The notes below the pieces were generated by a model that worked only from the letters and a program-made list of their open reading frames with translations, was not told the origin of the DNA and made no database searches. From Planctomycetota bacterium (lineage in GTDB: Bacteria; Planctomycetota; UBA8742; UBA2392), in NCBI GenBank assembly GCA_020425605.1, contig JAGQRH010000001.1, positions 28,650 to 92,649 on the forward strand: 64,000 nt of DNA, read 5' to 3'. Positions within the stretch are counted from its first letter, which is position 1, and each line of letters opens with the position of its first letter. The position numbers and the translations under genes are program-made. Positions 1 to 8,686 of this stretch are shown here, piece after piece.

Positions 1-1860
1 TTGCTGACTGACGACGCGCTGACCGAGACCCACCGCAAGCTGGTCCACAAGAAGATCGACCTGTTCAAGAAGCAGCACGAGCGCATGACGCGCATTATCT
101 CGCGGCGTGCGACCTCGGTCAGCACCCGCGACGAGGCTGACCAGTCCTCAGCGCGCACGGCCATCCGGGCACCGGTTTCTGCGTCGGACAGGCCGACGGA
201 AATTGCAATCGAGAAAGACAACAAGTCGGAGCGCCCAACCGACCTGACCCTCGAGAAGGACGTGCCGCAGGGGGCCGCCACCGAGGTCGTGCCCAAGGCG
301 CGCGACGTGGACACCGAGGTGCCTGAGCGGGGCCACCGCCTGAAGGTCGAGCCGCGCAAGAGCCACCAGAGCAGCGGTATGTGGAACGCAGTCGATGACC
401 GCCGCGAGGTCAAGCGCCCGCCCGACCCAAGTGATTCACAGGAACTCGCGCCCGTTGCCGGCAGTGGCCGGCTGGATGCCGTGACAGAGACGTCCGACGA
501 AGATCCGCGCAAGACCGACATCTTCCTGTCGCCACCCGTTCATGATTCCGTGGTGCAGGTGGCGCCCGAAGACGACAGCGCGCCGTCCATTTCGCGCTTC
601 ACCAGCAAGGGCGACAAGCCGGTCTACGCGACCGGCAACGACACGCCCGCGCCGTGGCACGACACGCCGGTGCCGCAGTCCGGCTCATCGCGCACGACCT
701 CCGTGAACGCAACTCCGCCCCCGGTTTCGGTGCGCGACAGCGTCGTGGTCAGCGGCTCGGACACGCTGGCCGTGCCTGCGCTGCCTGACAAGGACGACGA
801 TTCAACCTACCTGTTGGCGGACGATTACTTCACCAGTCGGCCCAGCGCCCGCAACCGCGAGCGCAGCAACCCCGAGCTGAAGGCACTCGCGGACCGCCTG
901 CCCGACGACGACCTTCGCCGCGAATTGGCACTCGAGGTCGTCAAGCTGCGCGAGCAGCTGGAGAACTCCGGAAAGGACAGCCGCCGGGAAGGCACCCGCG
1001 CAGGCTCCCGCAAGATCGAGCGTGAAGACCGCCCGGAATCGGGCTCGTTCCACATCCCGGCCAGCCAGGTCAACACGATCGTGCGTCGCGCGGCGGGCAC
1101 GGACCAGATTGAAGTCCACATGCCCGGACGCGACGAAGACGCGTCTGAGCTGCAGGTGCTGCGCAAGGACAGCGTGCGCGGCGAACGGGTCGGTGCCACG
1201 CCGACGGACCGCATTGCGCTGGCGCAGGACTACATCGATGCGAACCAGATTGCCAAGCCCGGCATGCTGAAGCCCGTCGCGACGTGGCTTGGCGTGCTGG
1301 TGGTGCTGGGCGTGATCGCCTGGGGCATTCATCTGGGCTGGCAGTCGGTGGCGGGCAACAAGGTCGCACTGACCTCGGTGTCTGAGCAGGGCGTGGCAGA
1401 CGTGCTGTTGGGTGCGCGCCTGAACACCGTCGACGACTTCCGTGGACGGAATAACGAGGCCAGCCCGCAGATGCAAAGCAAGTCGCGCGGCTGGATCGTC
1501 AACTATGACGAGACCGAGGAGGCGCGCATTACGTCCGTGACCGTGCCCGGCCCCGGCTATTCGGACACGGCCGCGCGCCAGTTCGAGAACCTGACAGTCT
1601 CATTCGGCAGCCATGACCTTTCATCCGCGGACGGGTTCTCGCGCAAGCAGGTTACGGCCGCGTTCGGCGAGCCGTCGGCCCAGTCACGCACCGCCGAGGG
1701 CGAGCCTGTCTACCTGCGCTTTGACTCGCACCAGGGCAGGGGTGTGCTGGAGTTCCGATATGACCCCGGCGACATGGAAACCCCGGTCTGGATTCGCATC
1801 TACGACGCGACGGCCAATCCCGAGCCCCCGTCGCTGGCTGACTATGAGTGGGGGTCCTGA
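1..1860 (+). CDS. Putative single-pass membrane protein (possibly 5'-truncated)
   Basis: I do not recognise this family. The frame is open from base 1, where a TTG could start it, so the true start may lie outside the window. Residues about 1-420 are charged, Pro/Ser/Asp-rich and probably disordered cytoplasmic sequence, with a short helical patch near 290-320. One hydrophobic segment follows at about 425-445 (WLGVLVVLGVIAWGIHLGW). A folded C-terminal domain of about 170 residues would then lie outside the membrane. This layout resembles a regulator or sensor with an extracytoplasmic domain, but no known domain is recognisable. The next gene begins 61 bases after the stop. Confidence 0.75.
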   Translation: MLTDDALTETHRKLVHKKIDLFKKQHERMTRIISRRATSVSTRDEADQSSARTAIRAPVSASDRPTEIAIEKDNKSERPTDLTLEKDVPQGAATEVVPKARDVDTEVPERGHRLKVEPRKSHQSSGMWNAVDDRREVKRPPDPSDSQELAPVAGSGRLDAVTETSDEDPRKTDIFLSPPVHDSVVQVAPEDDSAPSISRFTSKGDKPVYATGNDTPAPWHDTPVPQSGSSRTTSVNATPPPVSVRDSVVVSGSDTLAVPALPDKDDDSTYLLADDYFTSRPSARNRERSNPELKALADRLPDDDLRRELALEVVKLREQLENSGKDSRREGTRAGSRKIEREDRPESGSFHIPASQVNTIVRRAAGTDQIEVHMPGRDEDASELQVLRKDSVRGERVGATPTDRIALAQDYIDANQIAKPGMLKPVATWLGVLVVLGVIAWGIHLGWQSVAGNKVALTSVSEQGVADVLLGARLNTVDDFRGRNNEASPQMQSKSRGWIVNYDETEEARITSVTVPGPGYSDTAARQFENLTVSFGSHDLSSADGFSRKQVTAAFGEPSAQSRTAEGEPVYLRFDSHQGRGVLEFRYDPGDMETPVWIRIYDATANPEPPSLADYEWGS

Positions 1861-1921
1861 TGCGAAGGGGTGGCGCGAACCTGCATAATGCTGCTATCGT
1901 TCGGCACGCCGAAAGGACCGA

Positions 1922-2854
1922 ATGAAAATCCGTTTCTGGGGAGTTCGGGGCAGCCTTCCCACGCCGGGGCCGGAAACGGCCCGCTACGGCGGCAACACCA
2001 CGTGCATCCAGGTCATTCGCGACAGCGGCCCGTTGATCATCATCGACGCGGGCACGGGCATCCGTGCGCTGGGCGACCAGCTGATGAAGGCTTCCAAGCC
2101 TCCGTTCGACATCAAGCTGCTGGTCACGCACACCCACTGGGATCACATTCACGGCTTCCCGTTCTTCGTTCCTATCTACACGCCCGGCAGCAAGGTGCAG
2201 GTCATGGGCATCGGCCCGCTGCGCGAAGGCAAGAGCTTTGAGCAGGTGATGCGCGACCAGATGACCTACAGCTACTTCCCCGTCGAGAACACGATGCTCG
2301 ACAACGTGGTCACCTACGAAGACTGGAACAAGCGCTTCCCCGATGGCGTGGAGAAGAGCTTTGAATTGTGCGAGGGAGTGAAAGTCACGCTGAAGCTGAC
2401 CAATCACCCGGTCTACTGCATCGCCTACCGCATCGAAGCTGACGGCAAGAGCTTCATTTTCACGGGCGACCACGAGCCATGGGCAAAGACCACAACCGAT
2501 GACCGACCCGGCGACACGCGCGAGTTGTTCCGCATCATGAACCACCGCATGGTCGAGTTCTGCCGCGGTGCGGACCTGATCGCGATCGACACGACCTACA
2601 CGCAGGCCGAGTATGAAAGCGCCGACAACCCCGCGCTCAGCAAACGCGGCTGGGGCCACAGCCACTTCGAGTTCAACATCGGGTTGGCCAAGCAGGCCGC
2701 AGTGAAGCGAATGGGCTTCACGCATCATGATCCCACCCGAACCGATGACGCGCTCGACCGTTTAATGAAAGAGACCTACCTGCCCATGGCAGCCAAGGAA
2801 GCGCCCGACACGGAGTTCTTCGCCGCCAGAGAAGGCATGGAAGTGGAGCTGTAA
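1922..2854 (+). CDS. MBL-fold metallo-hydrolase
   Basis: A 310-residue metallo-beta-lactamase-fold protein. It opens with the MKIRFWGVRGSLPTPG start typical of the class-II cyclic-nucleotide-phosphodiesterase-like branch of the superfamily. The zinc motif HTHWDH is at residues 70-75. A later FTGDHEP segment supplies the bridging Asp, and GHSHFE plus THHDP near the C-terminus fit the last metal ligands. The full metal site suggests an active hydrolase, but the substrate cannot be read from sequence. An AAAGGA ribosome site precedes the ATG. An imperfect hairpin follows the stop directly. Confidence 0.9.
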   Translation: MKIRFWGVRGSLPTPGPETARYGGNTTCIQVIRDSGPLIIIDAGTGIRALGDQLMKASKPPFDIKLLVTHTHWDHIHGFPFFVPIYTPGSKVQVMGIGPLREGKSFEQVMRDQMTYSYFPVENTMLDNVVTYEDWNKRFPDGVEKSFELCEGVKVTLKLTNHPVYCIAYRIEADGKSFIFTGDHEPWAKTTTDDRPGDTRELFRIMNHRMVEFCRGADLIAIDTTYTQAEYESADNPALSKRGWGHSHFEFNIGLAKQAAVKRMGFTHHDPTRTDDALDRLMKETYLPMAAKEAPDTEFFAAREGMEVEL

Positions 2855-2855
2855 C

Positions 2856-2910
2856 GAGTCTGGAATCTGGCGTCCGGGGTCGGCTTGCGATGACACCAGA
2901 CACCGGACTC
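2856..2910. repeat. Imperfect inverted repeat after the MBL gene
   Basis: Arms at 2856-2874 and 2892-2910 match as reverse complements at about 16 of 19 positions, with a 17-base loop. It begins one base after the MBL stop and ends 12 bases before the preferred start of the next gene. It has no U-tract, so it may be an mRNA-stabilising hairpin or a small dispersed palindrome rather than a classical terminator. Confidence 0.5.
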
Positions 2911-2922
2911 CGGACTTTTGAA

Positions 2923-3819
2923 ATGGCCAAGAAGAAGCTCGACCTCAATACGCTCGAACTTCCCGACGACAAGAAGCGTCGCGGCTCGTACATCGTGCGG
3001 CTGGCCCTTGCGCGCGTCACGCTGCACCAGCACCGCGATGCCCTGAAAGCGTCGTCACGCATGGTGATGGCATTGCCGGTGATTCAGGTTGCGCTGCTTG
3101 TCGGCGTCCTCAATGGCGAGTTCTGGCTGCTGCTGCTCGGGCTTGAGGGCGGGCTGATTGCCTGGCTGGCAGCATCGCAGATCTCGCGCCCTACACCTGA
3201 AAGCAAGGTGATCGGTTTCGGCATCGCGCTGCTGAACACGGTCCTGCTCAGTGTCACCGGCATCTTCCTCGGCAGCCAGGTGTTCTGGGTGACCGGGCTG
3301 CTCGGCATTGTTCCTGTGATCTACCTGCTGTTCAGCAACACCGGGCGTCACACACTGAAGCTGGCGTGGCTGCTGTACATTGGGCCGCTGCTGATACTGA
3401 CTGCGTTCGCGGCAGCCGGGCGGGTCGCGTTGCAGAAGTCCGAGTCTGAGCAGGACCCGGCAAAGCGCGGCACGGAGCTGCAAGTCGCCTGGTGCGCGAT
3501 GCTGCTGCGAGGCGGCAACGGTACCGAGCGCGCACTGATGCGCCTGCGTCAGGCGCAGACCGCCTTTGCCGCCGGCGAGTACGAAGCCGCCTACGAGTTC
3601 GCGGACGACGGCATCTACACGGGCGACCGGCGGCTGCGCGCCATCCCGGCGTCGTTGATCGGGACCGACTTGCTCGACAGCCTGATGCGCGTTAAGGCGC
3701 AGAGCTTTTACAACCATCGATGGGGCAAGGACGGCCAGATCTACATGCCGATCAAGCCCGAGCCGCTCGACGAAGAGTCGCTGACCGATCCCACCACATC
3801 CGTCCGCTGGGGCTGGTAG
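2923..3819 (+). CDS. Polytopic membrane protein with soluble C-terminal region
   Basis: Unrecognised family, 298 residues from the ATG at 2923. An ATG at 2890 is in frame but lies inside the loop of the inverted repeat, so I prefer the later start (MAKKKLDLNT). The basic N-terminus is followed by about five or six hydrophobic segments between residues 45 and 175. A hydrophilic C-terminal part with alternating small helices (LRQAQTAFAAGEYEAAYEF) resembles a single TPR unit. The stop nearly touches the stop of the convergent glycosyltransferase: TAG, two bases, CTA. Confidence 0.7.
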   Translation: MAKKKLDLNTLELPDDKKRRGSYIVRLALARVTLHQHRDALKASSRMVMALPVIQVALLVGVLNGEFWLLLLGLEGGLIAWLAASQISRPTPESKVIGFGIALLNTVLLSVTGIFLGSQVFWVTGLLGIVPVIYLLFSNTGRHTLKLAWLLYIGPLLILTAFAAAGRVALQKSESEQDPAKRGTELQVAWCAMLLRGGNGTERALMRLRQAQTAFAAGEYEAAYEFADDGIYTGDRRLRAIPASLIGTDLLDSLMRVKAQSFYNHRWGKDGQIYMPIKPEPLDEESLTDPTTSVRWGW

Positions 3820-3821
3820 GC

Positions 3822-4958
3822 CTAAAGCTTCTCGAATAATTCCAGCAGTCTCTCGGCGCGCCGCCCGTAGGTGAACTCGCCGGCAATCTTGCTCGACTCG
3901 GCCGACAGGCGACCGGCCAATGCGCTGTCGCCCGTGACTTCCCGCAAGGCCGCGGCGAGTGATCCCGCGTTGCCGCCTTCGTAGAGTCTCGCGTTTGCAC
4001 CGTCGAGCAGAACTTCCCGCACGCTCCCCACGTCAGCCGCGACGATCGGCAGGCCCATCGCCATGTACTCGAACAACTTCAGCGGTGACGTGAACCTTGA
4101 GCTGATGCTGTGTTCCGGCGGTAGCGGATGCACGGCGCAGCTGGCTCCTTTGACGTGTAAAGAGATGTCCTTCTGCGCCACGCGGCCAACGAGTTGCACG
4201 CGGTCGGTGATGCCCAGTCTGGCGACCTCGTCACGCAGGGCCGTTTCCGCCTCGGGCTTGCCGCCGCCGATCACCCTGAGCCTTAGCCCTGGTGACTGTG
4301 CGATCGCCTCCAGCAGCGTTGTCAAACCCTTCCAGAACTGCAACGTGCCGATCCAGACGACGGTCTGGCCATCCGGCTCGAAGCACGGCTTGAAGACGTT
4401 CGTGTCGACGGCGCTCGGCACGACCACGCCCGGCCCGTTGAACCCGAAGCGGGAACGAATCTCATCCAGCAGCCCTTTCGTGATCGCGGCAACGCCGGCG
4501 GCCTTGGCATAGATGTCGCGCTCGAGCTCCGACAGCCGCCTCGCCTTGCGGTCGGAATCACCCCGGTCGCGCGCCCACATCTCGCCGACCAGGTGCGCCT
4601 CGTAGACCAGCGGCATCGCGACGCCCTTGTGCGAGGCATGAGCGGCCAGCTTGTCGCTGCGCAGCCAGAGCAAGCCCGCCTTCGACTTGCCCAACGCCTT
4701 GATGAATGCCCGGAAGAACACGCTGTTGAGCGTCAGGCCCATGCGCTTGTGGACGCTGGGCAGCGTCTGCAGCTTCAAGCCCGCAGGCAGCGTCAGCGCG
4801 AGTTGATCGGCGGCGTAGGCCTGCACGCGCTCGGCGCTGTCCGGCGAGTACCAGGTGACCTCGGCGCGTCCTGCCACGGCCGCAAGGCTGCGCACGATTG
4901 CCGCCCAGCGTGCTCGGCCGGGATCGATCGGTTCATGGTGGGCAAACACAACATGCAT
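3822..4958 (-). CDS. Glycosyltransferase, GT-B fold (family 4 type)
   Basis: A 378-residue GT-B glycosyltransferase, likely transferring a sugar from a nucleotide-sugar donor to a cell-surface glycan. The N-terminus MHVVFAHHEP fits the first Rossmann strand. The C-terminal half has VVWIGTLQFWKG, then KLFEYMAMGLPIVAADVG followed by VREVL, the donor-binding loop of group 1 transferases. The frame stays open 20 codons further upstream to an ATG at 5018, but the fold starts cleanly at 4958. Acceptor and linkage are unknown. The gene stands alone and diverges from the sigma-factor gene. Confidence 0.85.
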   Translation of the reverse strand: MHVVFAHHEPIDPGRARWAAIVRSLAAVAGRAEVTWYSPDSAERVQAYAADQLALTLPAGLKLQTLPSVHKRMGLTLNSVFFRAFIKALGKSKAGLLWLRSDKLAAHASHKGVAMPLVYEAHLVGEMWARDRGDSDRKARRLSELERDIYAKAAGVAAITKGLLDEIRSRFGFNGPGVVVPSAVDTNVFKPCFEPDGQTVVWIGTLQFWKGLTTLLEAIAQSPGLRLRVIGGGKPEAETALRDEVARLGITDRVQLVGRVAQKDISLHVKGASCAVHPLPPEHSISSRFTSPLKLFEYMAMGLPIVAADVGSVREVLLDGANARLYEGGNAGSLAAALREVTGDSALAGRLSAESSKIAGEFTYGRRAERLLELFEKL

Positions 4959-5048
4959 GCGGCCATTGGAGCGGCCCCGTATGATTGCCGCAAGATTCAT
5001 GAGAACCGCCCGAACCATTTCCTCGCCAAGCGTCTCCTCAGGACAGGC

Positions 5049-5597
5049 ATGGACGTCGAACTGACAGCGCAGCTTCAGTTAGCGAAACAGGGCGATGTCC
5101 AGGCGTTCAGCTATGTGGCAACGGCCTTCCGCACTCGCCTTCTGGCATGGGCGACGGAGTGCACAGCCAACAGCCATACGGCCGAGGACGCCGCCCAGGA
5201 AGCGCTGATGATCGCTTTCACGCAGCTTGCATCGCTGCGCGAAGTCGAAGCCTTCCCCGGCTGGCTGCGGACCCTGACACGGACCGCCGCCTTCCGGCAG
5301 CAACGCCGCAAACGGCCGGACACGATGGCCGAGCCGGAAGCCGGAGAAGACGAGCCGGACGCGGTGGTCGCCGCCGAGTTGAAAGCGGCAGTCCACGGGG
5401 CGGTACAGGAGCTGAGCCAGGCGCAGCAGCAGGTGATCGAGCGGCACTACCTGCGCGGCGAGAAGATCGAGGAAATTGCGGTCGCGCTGGGCCTGCCCAC
5501 GGGCACGGTGAAGCGGCGGCTGCACGACGCGCGGGAGAAACTGCGCAGCAGGCTTTCGGGCTTCGGCCCGGCGTCAGACGACCAATGGAGAGGGTAG
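5049..5597 (+). CDS. ECF-type sigma-70 family RNA polymerase sigma factor
   Basis: A 182-residue sigma factor with region 2 (about residues 10-90, including the AEDAAQEALMIAF core) and region 4 (about 120-170, VIERHYLRGEKIEEIAVALG then TGTVKRRLHDAREKL). The size and the lack of regions 1 and 3 fit the extracytoplasmic-function class. AGGAC stands 5 bases before the ATG. The stop is two bases from the next ATG, so it is almost certainly co-transcribed with the PilT-like ATPase. No adjacent anti-sigma gene is evident. An extended in-frame start upstream was rejected because it lacks sigma homology. Confidence 0.85.
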   Translation: MDVELTAQLQLAKQGDVQAFSYVATAFRTRLLAWATECTANSHTAEDAAQEALMIAFTQLASLREVEAFPGWLRTLTRTAAFRQQRRKRPDTMAEPEAGEDEPDAVVAAELKAAVHGAVQELSQAQQQVIERHYLRGEKIEEIAVALGLPTGTVKRRLHDAREKLRSRLSGFGPASDDQWRG

Positions 5598-5599
5598 CC

Positions 5600-6622
5600 A
5601 TGTCAGACCACACGACCGCATGGGAAAAATTCGACAGCTGGATCAAGCAGGGCATCGAAATGCGGGCAAGCGACCTGCACCTCGTGCCCGGCTACCGGCC
5701 AAGCTTGCGCGTTGACGGCGCCCTGAAGCCGGTCGACGAAATGATCCTGACGAGCGAGCAGACCCACTGGATCGGTGTCTGCCTGTTCGGCAACCACGTC
5801 GGCTATGAGCTGTCGGGCACCGGGGCAATGCGCCTGTCGCGGACGTACGGCGACGTGATCGCCGACATCACGGTCGCCAGCGCCGGCGGGCACAAGACCG
5901 TCTGCGTGCGCATGCACGGTGGCGAGATTCCGTCGTTCGCGAAGGTTGACCTGCCCGAGCGCACCATCGAGCTGCTGAAGGCGCCCAAGGGAATCGTGCT
6001 GGTGGGCGGGCCCCACGGTAGCGGCAAGACCACAACGCTCTACTCGATGGCGGACTGGATCAATGAGAACCGTCCGGTGCACCTGTGCACGATCGAGAAG
6101 CCTCGTCACTACGTTTTCCAGAAGCGGCAGGCGATCGTGCAGCAGCGCGAGGTCGGGCTTGACGGCCCGAGCGCTGCGGCGCTGGTAGAAGTTTCGATGC
6201 AGCAGGACCCGGACGTGCTGATGGTGGGGGACATCGAGGACTTCGAGACGCTGGCCGGTGTGCTGCACGCGGCCGAGACCGGCCATCTGGTGCTCGTGCA
6301 GGTCCACGCCAAGGATGCCGTCGATGCCGTGCAGCGGATCGTCGAGGCCGCGCCCGAGTCGATGCACGCCCAGATCAGGCGCCAGCTGAGTGAGTGCCTG
6401 CGCGGCATCACGATCCAGCGACTGGTGAAGTGCGCCGACGGACGCACCCGCAAGGCCGTCTACGAGGTCATGAACGAAAGCGCCCGCAAGCTCGCGACCG
6501 GCGCGACGCCGGACGCAGGCTTCTACCTCGCCCGCGCGGCCGACCAGGTCAAGGCGCTGGAAGAAGCGGGTAAAGTTGCCAAAGAAGAAGCCGACCGCAT
6601 GCGCCGCGAATTCGGCGGCTAG
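5600..6622 (+). CDS. Divergent PilT/GspE-family ATPase
   Basis: A 340-residue protein of the type II/IV secretion hexameric ATPase family, closest in layout to PilT: an N-terminal PAS-like part (MRASDLHLVPGYRPSLRVDG) then the RecA-like core. Walker A GGPHGSGKT is at 136-144, and the His-box region reads TGHLVLVQVHAKDA. Two signature boxes are altered. The usual TIEDP is TIEKP, and the usual VGEMRD next to Walker B is VGDIED. The C-terminus ends in a charged helix. GGAGAGG precedes the ATG. It may be a regulatory or impaired ATPase. The sigma-factor gene is two bases upstream, and a strong terminator follows. Confidence 0.85.
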   Translation: MSDHTTAWEKFDSWIKQGIEMRASDLHLVPGYRPSLRVDGALKPVDEMILTSEQTHWIGVCLFGNHVGYELSGTGAMRLSRTYGDVIADITVASAGGHKTVCVRMHGGEIPSFAKVDLPERTIELLKAPKGIVLVGGPHGSGKTTTLYSMADWINENRPVHLCTIEKPRHYVFQKRQAIVQQREVGLDGPSAAALVEVSMQQDPDVLMVGDIEDFETLAGVLHAAETGHLVLVQVHAKDAVDAVQRIVEAAPESMHAQIRRQLSECLRGITIQRLVKCADGRTRKAVYEVMNESARKLATGATPDAGFYLARAADQVKALEEAGKVAKEEADRMRREFGG

Positions 6623-6638
6623 GCGCTGCTTGTCGCCC

Positions 6639-6672
6639 AACCGGGGATGCGAAAGCATCCCCGGTTCGTTTA
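6639..6672 (+). terminator. Intrinsic terminator after the PilT-like gene
   Basis: A perfect 12-bp stem (6639-6650 with 6655-6666) closes a GAAA tetraloop and is followed by CGTTTA. It lies 17 bases after the stop and ends the sigma-factor/PilT-like operon. The U-tract is short. Confidence 0.8.
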
Positions 6673-6726
6673 TATGCGCGCGGGCATGCGCTAGACTGTA
6701 GTGGGCGAAGTACATTGAGGGGCAAG

Positions 6727-8622
6727 ATGACGGACGGGCAAACCGCGCAGCACCCACGCTATTCCGAGCGCAAGGAAACCCATCGCAAGATCGGCGAGTT
6801 GCTGCTTGAGCAGGGCAAGCTGCGGCGCGACCAGCTTGAGCATGCGCTCGAGATGCAGAAGACGATGGGCGGGCTGATCGGCAGCGTGCTGGTCGAACTC
6901 GGACTGATCAGCGACAGCGACCTGTGCGAGACGCTTGCCAGGTCCCTCGGACTCGAACTGATCGACCTCAATCGACTCGGCGCCGTCGACCCGGATGCCG
7001 CCCACTTCATCCCCGAATCGATCGCCCGTCGCCACAAGCTGATCGGCGTGCGGTTCGATCGAAGCAAGCCCGAGCGCAAGACGCCGGACCGCGTGGTCGT
7101 CGCCATGTCCGACCCCAGCGACTTCATGGCCCTCGACAGTATCCGTGCCGCCACCAACATGGAGCCGCTGCCCGCCGTCGCCACCCGCGGGCAGATCAGC
7201 GACGCACTGCAGACGGCGTACCTCGAAAGCCCGCTCAGCCTCGAGGAAGCGGTCGGCGAATTGAAGGACTTCAAGGTAGAAACGCCCTCCGACAAGATCG
7301 AGGGCGACGACTTCAATCGCCTGAAGTCCGAGGCGGGGCTCGCACCCGTCGTGCGTTTCGTGAACTCGATGCTGTTCGAGGCTGCGCGCATGAAGGCCAG
7401 CGACATCCACATCGAACCGCAGGAACACCACCTGCGCTGCCGTTTCCGTATTGACGGAGAACTGCGCGTCGTCGCGCCGCCGCCGAAGGAGCTGCAGGCG
7501 GCGATCATCAGCCGCATCAAGATCATTAGCGCGCTGGACATCGCCGAGCGTCGCCTGCCGCAGGACGGGCGGCTCAAGATCCGCTTTCTCGGGCGCAACA
7601 TCGACGTGCGCGTTTCCACCATGCCGACCGTGCACGGCGAAAAAGTCGTGCTGCGCCTTCTGGACCAGAGCGCAACGACGTTGAATCTCGATGACCTCGG
7701 GTTCGAGGAAGAAACGGTCGCGGCCATGCGGCGCATCATCCAGTCGCCGCACGGGATCGTGCTGTTGTGCGGCCCCACAGGCTGCGGCAAGAGCACGACG
7801 CTGTACAGCTTCGTGCGCGAGCTGAACCAGACAAACGTCAACATCGTCACGGTCGAGGACCCCGTCGAGTATCGCATCGAAGGCGTCAACCAGACGCACG
7901 TACGCCCGCAGATCGGGCTGACATTCGCCAACTGCCTCCGCACCATACTGCGCCAGGACCCGGACATCGTGATGGTCGGCGAGATCCGCGACCTCGAGAC
8001 GCTGGAAGTCGCTGTGCGCGCCAGCCTGACCGGCCACCTGGTTTTCAGCACCCTGCACACCAACACGGCCGTTAGCAGCACTACACGCATGGTGAACATG
8101 GGCCTGCAGCCATACCTGATCGCGGCGACGCTGAATGCCGCGCTGAGCCAACGGCTGGTGCGAAAGGTCTGCAAGGCCTGCGGCAAGCAGGTCACGTTGC
8201 AGCCTTTGGCGCGGGAAGCGCTTGGACGTTGCCTCGGGCAGGAAGTTGATTTCGAGGTTGTCCAAAAGGTGGGTTGTCCTGAGTGCGGCTACACGGGCTA
8301 CAAGGGCCGGGTCGCCGTGAATGAGTTGTTTGAGCCGAATGACGCGATCCGCGAATTGATCGGCCACGGCGCTGAAGAGCAAGCGGTCGAGGCAGCGGCC
8401 AAGGCGGCCGGCATGAAGTTCCTGATCGATAACGCGTGGCGAAAGTTGAAGGCCGGCGTCACGACTGTAGAGGAAGTGTTGAGCCTCGGTTTCCAAAGAG
8501 CTGAAGATGCGGCAGCCCTCACACGCGAAAAGCAAAAGGGCGGCTCCGAGGAACTGATCTTCGACGACGACGACAAGCCAACCGGCGAAACCCTCGACTT
8601 CGACGCCAACCCGCCGGGGTAG
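6727..8622 (+). CDS. Type IV pilus assembly / type II secretion ATPase (PilB/GspE)
   Basis: A 631-residue secretion ATPase that would power pilus or pseudopilus assembly at the inner membrane. The N-terminal MshEN-like domain (about 15-160) starts KIGELLLEQGKL. The ATPase core has Walker A CGPTGCGKST near 348-357, Asp box TVEDPVEY, Walker-B region DPDIVMVGEIRDLET and His box TGHLVFSTLHTN, all intact. A zinc-binding CKAC and CPEC pair lies near 480-520, as in PilB/GspE. GAGGGG before the ATG at 6727 supports this start over the ATG at 6715. No pilin or platform gene is next to it. Confidence 0.93.
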   Translation: MTDGQTAQHPRYSERKETHRKIGELLLEQGKLRRDQLEHALEMQKTMGGLIGSVLVELGLISDSDLCETLARSLGLELIDLNRLGAVDPDAAHFIPESIARRHKLIGVRFDRSKPERKTPDRVVVAMSDPSDFMALDSIRAATNMEPLPAVATRGQISDALQTAYLESPLSLEEAVGELKDFKVETPSDKIEGDDFNRLKSEAGLAPVVRFVNSMLFEAARMKASDIHIEPQEHHLRCRFRIDGELRVVAPPPKELQAAIISRIKIISALDIAERRLPQDGRLKIRFLGRNIDVRVSTMPTVHGEKVVLRLLDQSATTLNLDDLGFEEETVAAMRRIIQSPHGIVLLCGPTGCGKSTTLYSFVRELNQTNVNIVTVEDPVEYRIEGVNQTHVRPQIGLTFANCLRTILRQDPDIVMVGEIRDLETLEVAVRASLTGHLVFSTLHTNTAVSSTTRMVNMGLQPYLIAATLNAALSQRLVRKVCKACGKQVTLQPLAREALGRCLGQEVDFEVVQKVGCPECGYTGYKGRVAVNELFEPNDAIRELIGHGAEEQAVEAAAKAAGMKFLIDNAWRKLKAGVTTVEEVLSLGFQRAEDAAALTREKQKGGSEELIFDDDDKPTGETLDFDANPPG

Positions 8623-8686
8623 GGGAATACTTGCATCAATTGCTGAGGCGGCGATATTGGCCCAAGAAATCTTGGGAGTTCCAAAA

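Noticed and set aside
5600..8622. The two secretion-type ATPases considered as a complete type IV pilus locus.
   Set aside because: No pilin, platform, prepilin peptidase or secretin gene is nearby, and a strong terminator separates them.
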